From Asterella californica (Eukaryota > Streptophyta > Marchantiopsida > Marchantiales > Aytoniaceae), in NCBI GenBank assembly GCA_036924285.1, contig JAYKYS010000004.1, positions 1,922,001 through 1,986,000 on the forward strand: 64,000 bases of DNA. Reading direction: 5' to 3'. The notes under the pieces are model-generated. The model made no database searches. It had not been told where the DNA came from and was given only the letters and a program-made list of their open reading frames with translations. Each line of letters begins with the position of its first letter. Position 1 is the first letter of the stretch. This document shows positions 29,869 to 43,563 of this stretch, piece after piece. The position numbers were made by a program, and so were the translations under genes.

Positions 29869-32800
29869 ATGTTTCCATGGATGCAGGTCACGAACACGGA
29901 AAGAGCTTGCCGTGTAACTGTGAACATATTCGACGTGAGGAACCTGAGAAGAAAAGAAACAGGACCCGACGCGAAGGATCCAGTATTCAAAGTGAAGTTG
30001 GAGAAAGTCACCCAACGATCCCGTGAGGTTTTATTTTCTGACTTTCCTCACTGATGGCAAATCGCTAACAAAGTTAACTCGCTAGCCAGCAGACATTTCC
30101 GCTGGTCGTATACTCTCTGAGGTCCTTTAGGCAACTACTGTCCCTTAGAGAAGGACTCACGAGTCTTCCGCCTTTTGCAGATCAAGACAGTTTTGGATGA
30201 GCATGGAAATGTCCGGGTAAATCAGAGCTTCACATTTGATGTGAAAGATGTCAAGGTATTGGTCGTACTTCCGTCTCCTTTAGCTATAACTTTTTTATGT
30301 GGGGCGGTTTTGTGTTTACTGGATGAGATTGTTTATTACGGATTCTTCGCACTTGAAGTTTCTCACTGTCGAGTGAGCTCTTAATGCCACTAATTAACGG
30401 CACTATTTCTTTCGTGGTCTCAGTTACCAGCATCCGTGTGGAGTAACCTTAATTTTAACTTGGCAATGCTTGCTTAACTCTCAACAGGCTGCTGTACTCG
30501 CTGTACATGTCGTGGCAAGAGGCTTGCTGGGTATCGAGGAGTCACTGGGAAACACTCGGGATACCAGGATAATTGACCTGCTTGATGACGATGCCGGTAA
30601 CTCTTCACCACCATAACTGGTGTTTTTCCTGTTCCCAGAACAACTAGACTGTTGGGACTTTTACTTTAGAAAACGACCATTCTATTGGAAATGGTTGGAA
30701 CATTGAGTGATTAACGACTGAAACATTATGCTTTTTGCTTTGGTTTCAGGTCAAAAGAATGTGGCTGCTGTCTGGTATGATTTGACATCTAAGGATGGAG
30801 CTAAGATGCCTGGGAGGGTAAATTACATACCTTTTGTCTATTGGCATTGAGCTCGGTCACAATCGTAGTCATGAACTCGTTGTTGGGTAACTTCATTTTG
30901 TCAAGTTATGTTTTCTGTCTTGTCTTGACCTCCTCCATAAGATCTAGCTGATGTGTCTTATCTTATTGTGGGAGTAGTCTGAGCAAACCTGTAAGCAATC
31001 GTGAATAGAAAAATTAGAACAGGTCGACAGAATTCTGATAGGATATTATTTGTAGGGGTTGGGAAGTTTACAAGTGGTGCAGCACAACGTCTGACTCTCG
31101 GCCTTATTCGGAGATCACGTACTTTTACAATTGTACAGGTTTTGATGCATATAGTAGCCGGCATCGCCGAACCCGAGCAGAAGGTTTCCTTGTTTGTGGG
31201 GACGTGGAACGTCGGGAATTCTCGCCCGGTATGTTCATGTTGTTTTCTCAAAACACGTTGTCCGTGTATAGCGTATGTTAGTGTGCACATTCTCAGCATC
31301 TTATCCCTGGCTAAAGGACCATCACTAAGAAGGTAGGCAATCTTTGGGAAAAATCACCCATCTTTCTCCTTGCTATGTACTTTTACGGGTTTCAAATTCA
31401 CGGGGTATGTGGGTAGTTCTTGCATCGCGTTGCTAGCAACATATATTGTGACTGCGATTACAGCGTTACGCTAACTTGACGCTCCAAAATAGCACACATG
31501 CTACCTTTCTTTTCTGTAACTTTCTGTTCTACTGGGTGTTACCTCTGTCTTTGAGCGTGGTTCTTGCTCCTTAGCTGAAGAAGAAATTTTTGATGAGAAG
31601 AGCCATTCTCTGGGACGAACCATATATTGTGAGTGCGGTGCGGTGTAAAGTACATTAGAGTTGACTTTCTAGGTTTTGAAAAGGTGTAATCGTGAATTCT
31701 CATGGTCTCTTGAACTAATGCAGCCGAAGGATTTGTCCCCTTGGATTCCGTCCAACCCAGACTATGAACTGGTTGCAATCGGTTCGCAGGTGTGTTCTTT
31801 GTTCATCGCAGTTGGCTCATTACTGATCATAATGTATCTAAAACTTCAAAATCTCATCTTATGGGCTTAGTTTCCTTTCACGCACTTTTCCTTTTTGAAA
31901 GAGTCTCGTTCGTTCAGTCAGAGTGCATCAGCTGAACTTCGTGTTAGCAGTGGAGATTGACATGTCTTCGGAGGAATATGGTGAGTGAATGCTCACCCAA
32001 TTCATTGGTTATCAGCGACATCCTCAGTGTATGGCATCCTCATTGTTCTTCAATTGTTGTACTTAGGAATGTGATTATCCAGCTCGGCAACCCTTCACCG
32101 AGTGTGCTAAGGACTGGGTGCATACTCTAAGGTGAATAATTGTAAAGCTTCTAAGTGAGACATCTCAAGAGGGCAAAGGTCGACCCGTGTTTGAATGTTG
32201 TATCTATGATCTCACCTTTAAGGTGTCGAGTGCCCTAGTAAGGACTACTCTTTCCATTTGGGAGCGGATGAAGAGACTTTTGGTTTAGTAGTGGACCCAG
32301 AACGGTCTAGAGATGATAATATCTTTACAAACTATAGCTCTTGGCATTCTGCTTGCACTTGGCGACAACTTGGGGATTTGACCCTTCTAGGCATGTGTCC
32401 CGGAAAGGACATCTAACAAGGAGCTCTTTTACTGCAGTTCACATCTGGGTGGCCGGTATAAATTGGTGCACTCGACATCCAGAGGTCAAATGCGCCTCGT
32501 TATATTCGTTCGTTCTGATTCTGAGGTTAGTGATTTGTCTTATGGATTGTACTATATTTTCGGGTTACCTCAGGTGTGTGTGGGTAGTTCTTGCATTGGG
32601 CTGCTATCCTCATTGACCGACGTGTGTCAGTGTGATGTAGTTTGAATGTTTACCGTGCTGCCACCCTGTATTTCTACCTGGAAAGAAGACATTCTCAAGT
32701 TGTCTTCTGGAGTTGGGTGGGTTGAACCCTTGATTCACTGCTCAGGGTTGGAGAATTGCAGAAGGCCATCTCTGACGTGGACAGCGGAAGTGAAGCTACT

Positions 32801-35800
32801 GGTGTCGGACATGTCATGGCTAATAAAGGGGGCGTTTGCATTGGATTCAAGGTAAATCATAAGCCAGGTATCATTATCTACTGATGCTTATGTTTTCTTA
32901 GAGCGTTCGCATATCATGAACCCTTCCACTCGATTCCATTTTAAGTAACTCACACGTGTGATCTTTCTTGGTAAAGTGATCAAAGTCACCAATTGTGCGT
33001 CGAATAACGTCTTCACTTGAGGTTAGGTTTTCAGTTTTCAGTTGTTACCATGGTGGTTTCATCGGAGTCCCTAGAATACAAACTGTCAACGAAGCTGAAC
33101 CTCATTCTGCTATGGAATACGGATCGCGCGTATGTACTTCCTTTTCAAACTGACGTGCGCTTGTGGATGGCTGAACAGTTCTGGGACACTAGTTTGTGCT
33201 TCGTGAACTCTCACTTCGCTGCGCATTCTGGGCAATGTGAGGCCCGCAATGGCAATTATCGAGGTCGGTGAATTGCTGATTTCTTTATTTCATATATGTT
33301 TTTACAAATTCTGTTCATTTTTATACGTTTATCGATTGTTCCGGTGGCAAAGCCGTACTTGGAATGTGTTCGAACGATTGTTACTAGCTTAGTGCTAGAG
33401 GAAGTAGTCAAACAAACGCCGTCAAAGAACTGGGCTTTGGGTAGGTTGGAAGTGTTTAAAGGCTTCCTTGTGGGAATTAGTAAGTGGGATCTTTAAAGTT
33501 ACACAGCCTAATGGCTATCGACTTCAAGTATATCGACTTCAAGTTTCCACGTTCCCTATGGCTCACTAACTTTCTCAAGATTTGTTCTTGCAGAGATAGC
33601 TGGTCAAATGCGAGTTGGCATTCCGACCATGGACATCCTTAATCAGTATCATCATGTCTTTTGGTTTGGCGACCTTAACTACCGCTTGGATTTTTCTCCA
33701 ATCACTGATAAGGCATTGACTGCGGAGTACGTGACCGTCCTTTTCATGTCTAACCTTAATAATGCTCTGATATCTTGTTGATGAGCTTACAAGGTTACAT
33801 TGTAACTAGCCGTTTAATCATAGTCAACTAGTGTTTTCCATCATAACTGGGTAGTTTTAGGTTCCATCTAAATTACCTTTTCCATTTGTAGGAGGAGTTT
33901 CTGGAAGGAAGTGGTTAAAAAGATTCATGCTGGGGAGCACAGTGATCTACTGAAGTACGACGAGGTATGTATTTCCACTAGAAATGTATTTAGCTGATAT
34001 AAGCTAATCCCTGTTTATGGCGCATGAAATCTATGATACATATTGAATCGTTCAATCCATTACAAACATTCCATCAGCAGACCTTGAGTTTTTGGTTCGT
34101 CAAACCTCCTTTCTGAGATTTGCGTTGAGGTGTAGCAAGGGTATTTATCTTCATCTCTGGGACTACCCTGTTCTGAACAGCTCCAGAACGAAATCCAAGC
34201 ATGTCGGGTCCTACATGGGTTCAAAGAAGGAGAAATAACATTCCCGCCAACATTCAAGGTTTCTTATGCTCCTTCTCTGTCTCCTTCATTATCTTTGAAG
34301 ATATTATGAAGCCTGTATTCAGTAATCAGCGTAAGAAGAATCTAGTCTTTCTCATGATATGCATGCTTCCAACTACTTTGTGCCAAATGTAAGTAGATAG
34401 ACTTCGTAGCGTTCTCAGTCTTCTATGACGTTTCTTTGAAGATGCAAAAGGAGACCGAGGACGTCTATGACCAGAAGCGCATGCCAGCATGGTGTGATCG
34501 TGTGCTTTGGAAAAATCTCCCTGGCTGCACTGTGAAGCTCAAAAGTTACTTCTCGGCACCCGACCTCATTACCAGGTCTGTTTTCAAGTTCGACCAGATT
34601 GATATTGAGTATGCGGCAGCGTTGTAGACCTGAGATTTCCTTCGAGCCCATGCTCAATATGGGGCAGAAGGGGTGGCTCCACACAATATGTTAGTGACCA
34701 TCTTCCAGTTGGCAACAAGATACACTACTATCTCCCAGTGTAGTTGCATCTTAAGGTTTATAAGTTCAGTTGCCGTTTATTCGCTAAATATATAGTGCTA
34801 CCGGGGATGCTGCGCATGTCATGATTCACCTCGTTTCTGATCGTTCTGATGCCTTTCTCCTGCTTTTCCTCCAATACGACAGTGACCACAAACCAGTCGC
34901 TGCCACGTTTTCAACGACCGCTTATGCCCTTCCTGCTGCTTTCGTTTCGTCCGGTAATATGGAGGAAGACGATAAGAGATGGCATATACAGGTATTGTGG
35001 TTACTGAGATTAGAATTAACACAAACTGTTTCGGTCCGGAATTATTTGTTTCCATGCATCAACTATTCGCTGCTCTCTACTATACTGTTTTTCGCGAGTT
35101 CAGTACACGATAATGAGGCACGTGTTTCGTTTCCGTATTGCAGTTCACTTCGTTACGAGCGAAAAAGCTTCGGGCATCGGATATCAACGGATTTTCTGAT
35201 CCGTGAGCCACCCCGTAACCAAGAAAGTGCAGAGCTTCCGGGCTAGTTGTGGTCGTTGTTACTGTTATACCGAAATCAGTGTATTCTTGAATCTGTTTCA
35301 GATTACATGGACGGGAAACTGATCTATTGCTGTATCTGATTTTGCCGGTCGTTATAGGTACGTTTCTTTTGTTGGCCCCAACCTCATCCACGAATTTCAC
35401 TCCAAAGTCAAACACCAGACGCTGAATCCAGTTTGGAATCCTATGCAGGTTTGTTGATCTCTGTAGAACCGTGATTCACGTGCCAACTCACGGGTTTTCT
35501 TTTGTGATTAATGGGTTGTTTTGCTTATTTCTACGTCTTTTTCTTTGCTCTCTGGTGTTTCCATATCCCAACCCTCTTCAGAGTTTATATTTGTCCGGCC
35601 GAACCTGCAGGAACTTCCAGTACTGGTGCTGAACGTGTTTCCACTTCAAAGACTGGAGAGGGAATATGTGTTTGTTAGGGTGCTTGATCGGGACTACACA
35701 TCTAGCGACGATACACTTGGTACCAACACAGACCCACTCTGCTCTAATAATATATGTTCTTATCATGCATCGCTTTCAGAGTACGTACTGTTGCGATAGC

Positions 35801-36489
35801 TATCATTTCTTGGGTACTTACGGTTGAGAAAATTATCATCTTGACCTGCTGGTTGCTAATTTCAGTTAGCTAGCCCGTCTCTGCTACACATCTTCATTCT
35901 ACAGTATCATTATATCTATTTCCAGGGATTCCTCGCAAACCAAGTTAGCATACATGTTACCACTCTTTGTTACTCACTTTGTACTTGCATGGGTTCAAAA
36001 CTATTTGGGGGTTACCTAAGTGCGCGGGCGAAGTTACTGTTTTCTCAGAAAGCTGCTTTACCCGTGTTCCAATATATATCTATTTCCAGGGATTTTTGTT
36101 GAGACTTCTTACTCTGTATGATCGCCGGCCACCACGGCTTCATAGAAGCTAACTTTGTTTTTCAGTTACGCTTGTATACAAGGAGTTTTTATCTCAACTA
36201 GGTTTATGACGAATCATCGTACCTTGTGCGTCGTTCGTGTCCAGGTTACGCAGTCATCTCTTTGGCGAATACAGTGCAAGCGTTCAAGAGAGGACCACTG
36301 GAGACAGCCCACTTCAAGGTTCCTCTAACGCACCGTGGTTTACCAGCGGGAACATTAGAAGGTGGTATGAAGCTGACGTGGGAGCGAAACGCTGAGCGGC
36401 GAGGGACATCAATCACTAGTTCGCTGATCGGGAAAACGCTGAGCTTCAAAGAGACTATTAAAAAGCGAGTGCTTCTAGTGAAGACGTGA
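29869..36489 (+). CDS. C2-5-phosphatase-C2 protein (inositol polyphosphate 5-phosphatase), 19 exons
   Basis: Exons (all AG/GT, phases consistent, 1,926 nt, 641 residues): 29869-30027, 30181-30255, 30488-30596, 30750-30817, 31139-31228, 31724-31789, 32067-32131, 32438-32525, 32762-32851, 33179-33263, 33594-33726, 33892-33964, 34181-34258, 34442-34575, 34883-34991, 35144-35202, 35358-35448, 35611-35719, 36245-36489. Residues about 10-105 form a C2 domain (CRVTVNIFDVRNLRRKE). Residues about 150-455 form the Mg-dependent phosphatase: FVGTWNVGN, LVAIGSQEC, HVMANKGGVCIGF, FVNSHFAAH, FWFGDLNYRLD, PAWCDRVLW, SDHKPVAATF. Residues about 475-600 form a second C2 (LRAKKLRASDINGFSDPY, LNPVWNPMQ, VRVLDRDYTSSDDTLG). 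It should remove the 5-phosphate from phosphoinositides or inositol phosphates at membranes. All key motifs are present. The first exon is uncertain: ATGCAG at 29881-29886 could be an acceptor, implying an upstream exon. Confidence 0.92.
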
Positions 36490-39398
36490 AGCTCGATAAA
36501 AGAGCAGACTTCCGTGTCTGTTTTCATTCAACTAAGCGACGAAGTGCGGGGAGTCAGTAGGTACAAGATTCTGCGGTTCTTGGAACCTCTTGCACAAAAT
36601 TTTATCCCGTCTGCATCTCAGAATCTGTTGAGGTGGATGTTAGCAGGTCTAGGATCACAGTTTCGTCTGATGTGCTGTGAAGTTTGACATCCCTGGACAT
36701 CACATAGAGGGGTACATTTGTATGATAGTTTGTGGATTGTAATGATTCCAGTTTAGTTGAGCTTCACTTTGGTGAACAATTCTAGGATAGAAAATGGTGA
36801 TTGTTCTACTCATACTCGTCCCTCGATCTCTAACGAGTGGATACTACAAGCAGAAAGATCTCTTCGCAAAATGGGTTCGGAACATTTGTGCTGTGGACTC
36901 AGATGGGAATTGTGTCGCTGAAGCACCTTCCCTTATTGGTAGTGCAGCTCGAAGGATGTTTCTCCGGTACACTAAACTCTCAGTATCTTTAGCTTTCCAA
37001 ATGTAAACTAGTTGATGATATAGTCCACAAAATACAGTCAATTGACATTTAGTCAGGTTGTGAGTAAATATTCGTTTCTGCTGAGAGTGAACCAACGTTC
37101 AGGTGCTTGGGAATTCTTGTTCCCTGCCATGCTTGTATTCTGGTCCGAGAATCTGCAGCGCTTCATGACTATCAACTTGGTAGTGACAGAAGTGATAGAG
37201 TTCCTGTACATTGTGATGAACCAGGTACTTACGTGAATACTGTCAGATACCGATGACAGAACCATCGAGCTGGACCTCTGTCAAGTATTGACCTTGATGG
37301 AAGCATCGAGTTTTTCTTCATAAGATGAAGAGCGTGTGAGGAAGCGGTATAAGAATGGAGGTGATTAAATCCTGCATGGTATTACTGCCAACATGGAGAG
37401 TATATTCCTCTATACAGCATTTAGATTCAGTGATAAATGGGCCACGGTAAGACACTGATACACTGCTATTGCAGAAAGTTCGATAACGCAGATTGTGACA
37501 TTGACAAGCCCTCTTATCCAGGGTTTTTGAGAGCTTTAACAGAATGTTCCGCGCTCCGAAGTTAGTTGACCATGCCCTTGCTTTCTTTTGGACAAATTCT
37601 TCCAATTTTGTCCTTCGACTTGAGATAGAATATTCCCCCTCCTACATTTGATTCGCAGCTCCATTTGGACCGATATTTTGAGTTAAGATGTTGCATCGAA
37701 GTATCTAGCTACTGTACTTAGCTGTTTCCACTTCTGCACGAGTTCAGTGTAAGCAACTTAAGCAACCTCACATCCATCATACTTTTCCAAATCTGGACTA
37801 CGTACTTGTAGGATCCACAATTTACATGACACTATTCAAGTTTTATCTTCAGCCCAAGCCCCTAATAAGATACACTTAACTTTGCTCTAATATTAAGTTT
37901 AGTCCCCAGTCTCAAGGCTGCACAAACTCTGAGTAGCGGAAATATTTACGCCAACTTTATTACTTACGCTAGGCTTTACTGCAGTTACGACGGGCCTCCA
38001 CGTTTTATAATCTTGTAGTTTAGTACGTGTCACGTCTCTCTAGTTCAGTACACGCCTTCTTTCTTCAAGCTTGGAACATTTCTGAAGGACAGCAGTTCAG
38101 GCAAGCGTCACACCGGTTCGAAGCATGTCGGATGAGTTCACTTTAGCACTTCCTCTGTCTTTCCTCTGAAATATGCAGAAAATATTGCACGTCATCGGAT
38201 GAAACTAGTAGCAAAACCCTAAGGTACCGTGACAATAGTTTAAATTAATAGATTTGAAATTGATAAATTAATTTGAAATATTTCCGTGCAGGGAAATGTA
38301 GTTTGAATCATTTCCCTGTGCTGAGTTTTTGAATCCAGAACGAACTTTAAACGTATAGACGAGCCTATATAGTGGCATGAAGTTTTAATTTAATTATTTA
38401 CTTGGTCAGCTCATTGTGCCGACATGACCCGAACTTTTTATTTGGTCAGATCCATGCGCCAAATTTTTTAATTGACAAGGTCCTTCAACTTTAGTTGTTA
38501 TTTGGTCGAGTTCATTACCGGATGTGGTAGTGAATGATTGACACGATGACAAATAAATGACGTGGATACGGTGAAGGAAGCCGAAGTACGTGCAGTTCAG
38601 AGGCAGACAGACAATACAACAGGAGTCAAATTAAAGAAAGCGAATCCACTTTTTATGTGGTCTTTTGTTGCAAGAAATTGCACACCAGCGGGAGGTCTCG
38701 TTGAATAACCGAAAAATCACAAAGAATTCAGCTGATCGAAAATGACGTTCTCTCACATGCCATTGCAGCTAAAGGAACAAGAGCATTACGAAGCAGATAC
38801 TCTGTCCCTGGTGCTCACCATACCACTACTTACTTGGAGACAGATTATTTCGTTTCTCAGCAAACACTCTGGCGGAGATCGTGAACGATAAGAAAGCCAT
38901 CATGAAAGCCAAGCGTACACCTATGATACTGAGATTTTCTCTGAGAGATTTCTTCACTAGATCTGCAGCAGGAGGTGGGAGTATCGTTAGTCCCCTATGT
39001 GTTGGTTAGGCGATTACGATTTTTGATGAGTTTGTCGAAGAATTCTCCGGAACAGATTTCATCCAGCCTGAGGTTTAAACTAGACTCTGAGTCATTATTG
39101 CGGAGCGCTGTCACCGGGTAGACCGGACCTCTTATGTACGATGGAAGGAATAGCAGTTCCGTCAGTTTGAGATTGATGAAGCATACAAGGACATGAAGAC
39201 AATTCCTCAATTATATGTATAGCCAATTCCAATGAACTTGCAGCAATTCACGGTTGTACTGTGTCACAGTGTAATAACAAATTTCATCATAAGGAATACA
39301 GATCATTCTCCGATTATCCTACGAGCCCTAGCTGGTACTACCCCGTTACTCATCAACTTAGATTACCACCTAACATTAGTTGACCATGGCCAGTACTC
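36490..39398. other. Downstream intergenic stretch, no gene recognised
   Basis: About 2.9 kb after the phosphatase stop. The first few hundred bases should hold its 3' untranslated region. The remainder is AT-rich, with only short frames lacking recognisable domains. It ends where repeat D begins. Confidence 0.5.
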
Positions 39399-40750
39399 CT
39401 CAGTCGGATCAGTAACTCTAACAAAACCTCCACCTCACCATTTGGTTCTCAGCGAGTTCTCGACCTCCAACTTTTCTGCGCTTCGTACTTCAAAGGTCTC
39501 TCTGATCATAGCTTCTGCACGAGGAGTAACAATATATCTCATTTTCCTTGAATCTCTGAAAGTTATAGTAAACGGAACCTACGGCTGAGCCATACATGCA
39601 CATGTCAGAATGTAGACGTACAACTAGTGTACCATATCCAGGTAAATATAGAATGCTAGTGTGGCGCTATATACAATATAATCCATACTATGCGTTAGAC
39701 TATCATGGTGGTAGTCTAATCCGGGGAGACAAGATATCTGCTAATGTGTTATTACAGTGTGAAGTCTTGTTGTTAAACAGCGTATATTAAATAAAGAAAT
39801 ACATCCAATGCGACCACATGCTATGTACTAGGGTAACATCTGTCCTCCTCGAAAGCAAAGCGATTCTACACACGTTTACTTAGGTTCAACTAAGATCGTA
39901 GGATGGAATTTTACCCACCTGTTACAAAAAGTTTGTTGGCTGCATCATTGGGTAGCCCTTGTTGAGACGATCAAAATTGATTTTTTTTCGTCGTGAACAA
40001 AGCTAAAATATGAAGTTACGAGCAGTTGCAACTTTTAGAGTTTCACATCTCACGATGTTGACGGGGCATCTGACAGACAGATGTGACATCCAAGATGCTG
40101 ACATGGTGAGTGCTGATTAGAAGGAGATGCTGATGAGACGGCTGAGGTGACATTTTAAGGTGATGTGTCATCGGACATGTGTGTCACTTGGCGGTCTGAC
40201 ACGCTTGACACTTGGCAAGCATGCATGGAGTACACTTGGCACGCACACAGAGTGACACCTGAAATTTTACCCCTCAGCTTCCAAACACTATAAAAGTAAG
40301 GGGTTCTAGGATTTAGTCTAGAGATTCTGTAAAAGCGACGAGAGGTTGTCCAATTATTTTGCCTGGACTTTTGGAACTTGGGAGGTTAGGTTGGGATCAT
40401 TTTGATCACTTTTGGGTCTAGGCACCAAAACTACGTGATCCCTTGCACAATTTTTCACCTAGGGAGGTAACGAATAACTTAAAAGATTCAAAGAAGTTGC
40501 TACAGAGGTCAAAATCGAGAGTTTTGGTACCGTTGGATAAGTTTTCTTGAACCTGTTCTACACGTGCCACGAACGTGAAGTTTGGACTTAAGCAGACGAA
40601 GAAACAACCATTTGAAGTTATCAGTTATCTTTGTAAGTTTTCACGTAAAACTACGTGAGCCCTCGCATAGTTTCATCACAGGAAGGAGTTGAGAAGGTCT
40701 AGGCCCCAAAGATGTACGAGCCCTCGCACAGTTAAGGTCTAAAAGGTAGT
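39399..40750 (+). repeat. Repeat D, copy 1 (LTR-like)
   Basis: Starts CCTCAGTCGGATCAGTAACT and matches 61988-63222 in the same orientation for about 1.3 kb. It contains CACTATAAAAGTAAGGGG at about 40287, a TATA-box-like element, followed by tracts such as AACTACGTGAGCCCTCGCA repeated with variation. This fits an LTR with promoter, but I see no coding region attached to it. The right boundary is approximate. Confidence 0.65.
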
Positions 40751-40925
40751 CAAGGATAACTATTTCTGCAAGGATCAGATCCGTGCTTGACTGGAAAGGT
40801 CTCTTCAAGAGCTTTCCGGTGACATTAAAAACACCAGATTTGGAGCAGCGAGTAGGCTTTTATGGCAAGTTGAATGTTTTGCATGATATTGTAGTTTTCT
40901 GATAAAACTATGCGAGTTTTGCGCA

Positions 40926-43058
40926 CCTACCGCCTTGTTGCGTCAGCGGAACCTCTTGCTCAGTAGGTAATAAAACTCACAACGCTAACCTGCAAACCAC
41001 AATCACACGTTAACGTTCATGCATCACTTACTCGTTTGATCCGGACCAGAGCCGAATTGTCTCCTTAACTCTCAAGCTCAACATTCTCCAAGTCCTGACC
41101 TAGACTCGACTAGGTCAGTCTCAAAACATGAGCAAGTCAAAATATGACTTCGGACGGACTTCTTATAAATTCCAAGGTCCTAAACTGTACCTCCAGCACA
41201 CCAAGTGGTCCAACCGTCCGTGATGTCTGTCTGGATCAAGACTCCCGAATTGTGATCTAACCGGGAGTCTTGTTCCCTAGTCTTGCTCCATCCCTTGGGT
41301 CGTTCTTAAGTCCAGACGTCCAAGTCCAAACCGGAACGGGCCTTGGTACTGACCCAACCATCCCTTCATGTCCCTAGAGTCTGTCCGCCGAACTCTGGAG
41401 CCGGGTTACTTGTCTTGGCCCACCCATGCATCAAACCCCCTCATATATACTTATGGGGATCGGCAGCCCAGTCCTCTTCTTTGGTCCCTGAAAATTATAT
41501 CACAACCCAATCACAAGATCGGTCATAATTCTTAGCTCCAAGGTCAGTTTGAAGAGTTCTGCATATCAATAGAAAACTCTTGCCGAGATCTTTCAATGAT
41601 ATCTTACTTGTCTCGAGATCTTACATATAGCTCTATCTATGATCTGAAATGTCGTTGGAGCTCCAACATTTAGTAATTTTTCGAGAAACTGTGGTCCAAT
41701 CTCAGATTGGGACCATGTGGTTTAGAACAACATTCCTATCCACGTCTCGGTCTCACGTCTCGGACTTATGTTTCGGACTCACGTCTCACACCTATGTCTT
41801 AAACTTGCATGACGGTCCGTTTTTAGACTTGCCTCCTTAGGTCAGCATTTGTCTAGGTTCTCCTTGGGATATGCCCCTATGTCCTAATCCAACATTCCAA
41901 CCTTGGTTCAAAGAACCAGTTAGGGTTCTTCTGTTCCCGACTTCTTGGCTGTCGCGATCCTCAATCTCAAGGTCGGGTCCAGACGCGAACAATAGAACCC
42001 TAGTGGACTTGCGCTAGGTTGTGAACGCTGCGAGTAGGATTGAACGGTTTGGCCAGGAAGTCGAGATCAGATAAACTCTAAGTGGTTCTCTGAACCAAGG
42101 TTGGAACATTGGGTTAAGACATAAAGACCTACCCCCGAACGATCCGAGACGAACATTGATCTAAAGAGGTAAGTATGAAAACGGACCGAAATATAAGTTT
42201 GAGACGTGGACTGAGACACGAGACCGAGACGTGGGTTCAGACGCTGGTCTGAACCACAGGATTCGTGTCTGGGTCTGGATAACAAGTTTTTGAAAAACTA
42301 CTAAATGTTGGAGCTCCAGTGACGTTTTCGGTTGTGGATGGAGCTCCACGTAAGATCTCGAGGCGAGTAAAGTATCATTAGAAAAGTCTCGGCGGGTGCT
42401 TCTAGTGATATGCAGAACTCCTCAAACTGATATCAGAGCTAAGAATTATGACCGATCCCATGATCGAATTGTGGTATAATTTTCAAGGACCAAAGAGGAG
42501 GGCGGGGCCGCCGATCCTCAGAAATAGATGAGAGGAGGCTCGATGCATGGGTGGACCGAGACGAGTCACCCGACCCCAGGGCTCAGCGGACGGACTCTGG
42601 TGACATGAGGTGATGGTTGGACCGGTTCCAAGACACGTTCCGATCCAGACTTGAACATCTGGACTTAGGAATGATCTAAGGACTGGAGCAAGACTAGGGA
42701 ACCAGACGGTGGGTTAGATCACTGTTCGGGAGCCTAGACCCAGACGGACATCACAGACGGTTGGACCGCTAGGTGTGTTGGAGGTACCGTTTAGGACCAT
42801 GGACTTTATGGAAAGTCCGCCCCAAGTCATCTTGTGACTTGCTCATGTTTCGGGACCGAGCTAGACGGGTCTAGGTCGAGACTTAAGGAATGCTGAGCTT
42901 GATCTATTAGAGAGACGGTCTTGCTCCGGTCAGAACCAAACAGAGCTAAGGTAAGTGGTGCATGGACGCTAACTTGTGATTGTGGTTTGCAGGTTAGGGT
43001 TGTGAGTTTCGTGACTTACTGAGCAAGAGTTTCCGCTGGCGCAACAAGGCGGTAGGTG
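40926..43058. repeat. 2.1 kb palindrome of two LTR-like arms
   Basis: The left arm (about 40926-41950) is the reverse complement of the right arm (about 42050-43058), with a spacer of about 100 bases centred near 42000. Anchor pairs: GCGCACCTACCGCCTTGTTG at the left edge against CAACAAGGCGGTAGGTGCG at the right edge; GGAGCTCCAACATTTAGTA at 41656 against its complement near 42320; CCAACCTTGGTTC near 41908 against GAACCAAGGTTGG near 42100. The right arm ends just before a primer-binding-like site, so it is probably the 5' LTR of element C. Confidence 0.8.
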
Positions 43059-43067
43059 CGTGAAAAG

Positions 43068-43079
43068 TGATATCAGAGC
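43068..43079 (+). promoter_or_regulatory. Element C primer-binding site (one mismatch)
   Basis: TGATATCAGAGC differs by a single G-to-A change from TGGTATCAGAGC, the site complementary to initiator Met tRNA, and lies right after the right arm of the palindrome. Confidence 0.65.
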
Positions 43080-43184
43080 CGACGCTTTGATGAGCGAGAA
43101 CCTGAGGTAACGGTAGAGGCTGGACCTTGAGGAGGGACGCAAGACACGGAACGGATCAACGTTTCTAGGTGAACACTTGGAGCA

Positions 43185-43322
43185 ATGGCTGACGTAAGAT
43201 AGAGTTCCAAGAAGAAGACCAAGAGACGAGTGACGGCTGACACCAAGATCAGATTGACTCGAGCTAGCTCTGAGACACAATCAGGGGACGATAATAGACA
43301 ACCTTCGCCCCAACGTCAAAAG
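43185..43322 (+). pseudogene. Element C Gag, N-terminal piece
   Basis: ATGGCTGACGTAAGA begins a frame with an early TAG, then a basic and polar stretch (KKKTKRRVTADTKIRLTRAS) that continues in frame across the Copia insertion into PVATPVQQDGVLPTVSNN at 58548. It is short because the Copia element landed within the first 50 codons. Confidence 0.65.
43318..43322. repeat. Left target-site duplication of the Copia element (AAAAG)
   Basis: AAAAG directly before the TGGTGATATAG start of the left LTR. The same five bases follow the right LTR at 58543-58547. Confidence 0.85.
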
Positions 43323-43551
43323 TGGTGATATAGTCCCAAGCTCTAGTAGATCGACGGCTATCATTAGCCGGAGTGGTTAGGGTTGTTAGAGTTAGTTAGA
43401 GGGCTAACCCACCATTAGGGTTTCTCTTGTACTCATCTCCACTATATATACGGAGAGAGACAAAGCCTCTCCTATCTCATTCCTATTTTACTTCCTTGTC
43501 TACTAGCTCTCTCTCTTCTTGGAGTGTCCTTGAAGTATCGATCTTTCTACA
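43323..43551 (+). repeat. Copia 5' LTR
   Basis: TGGTGATATAGTCCC to CGATCTTTCTACA. It includes CTATATATACGG at about 43443, a TATA-like promoter element. It pairs with 58315-58542. Confidence 0.92.
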
Positions 43552-43563
43552 TGGTATCAGAGC
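43552..43563 (+). promoter_or_regulatory. Copia primer-binding site
   Basis: TGGTATCAGAGC directly after the LTR, a perfect match to the usual plant initiator Met tRNA primer site. Confidence 0.95.
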
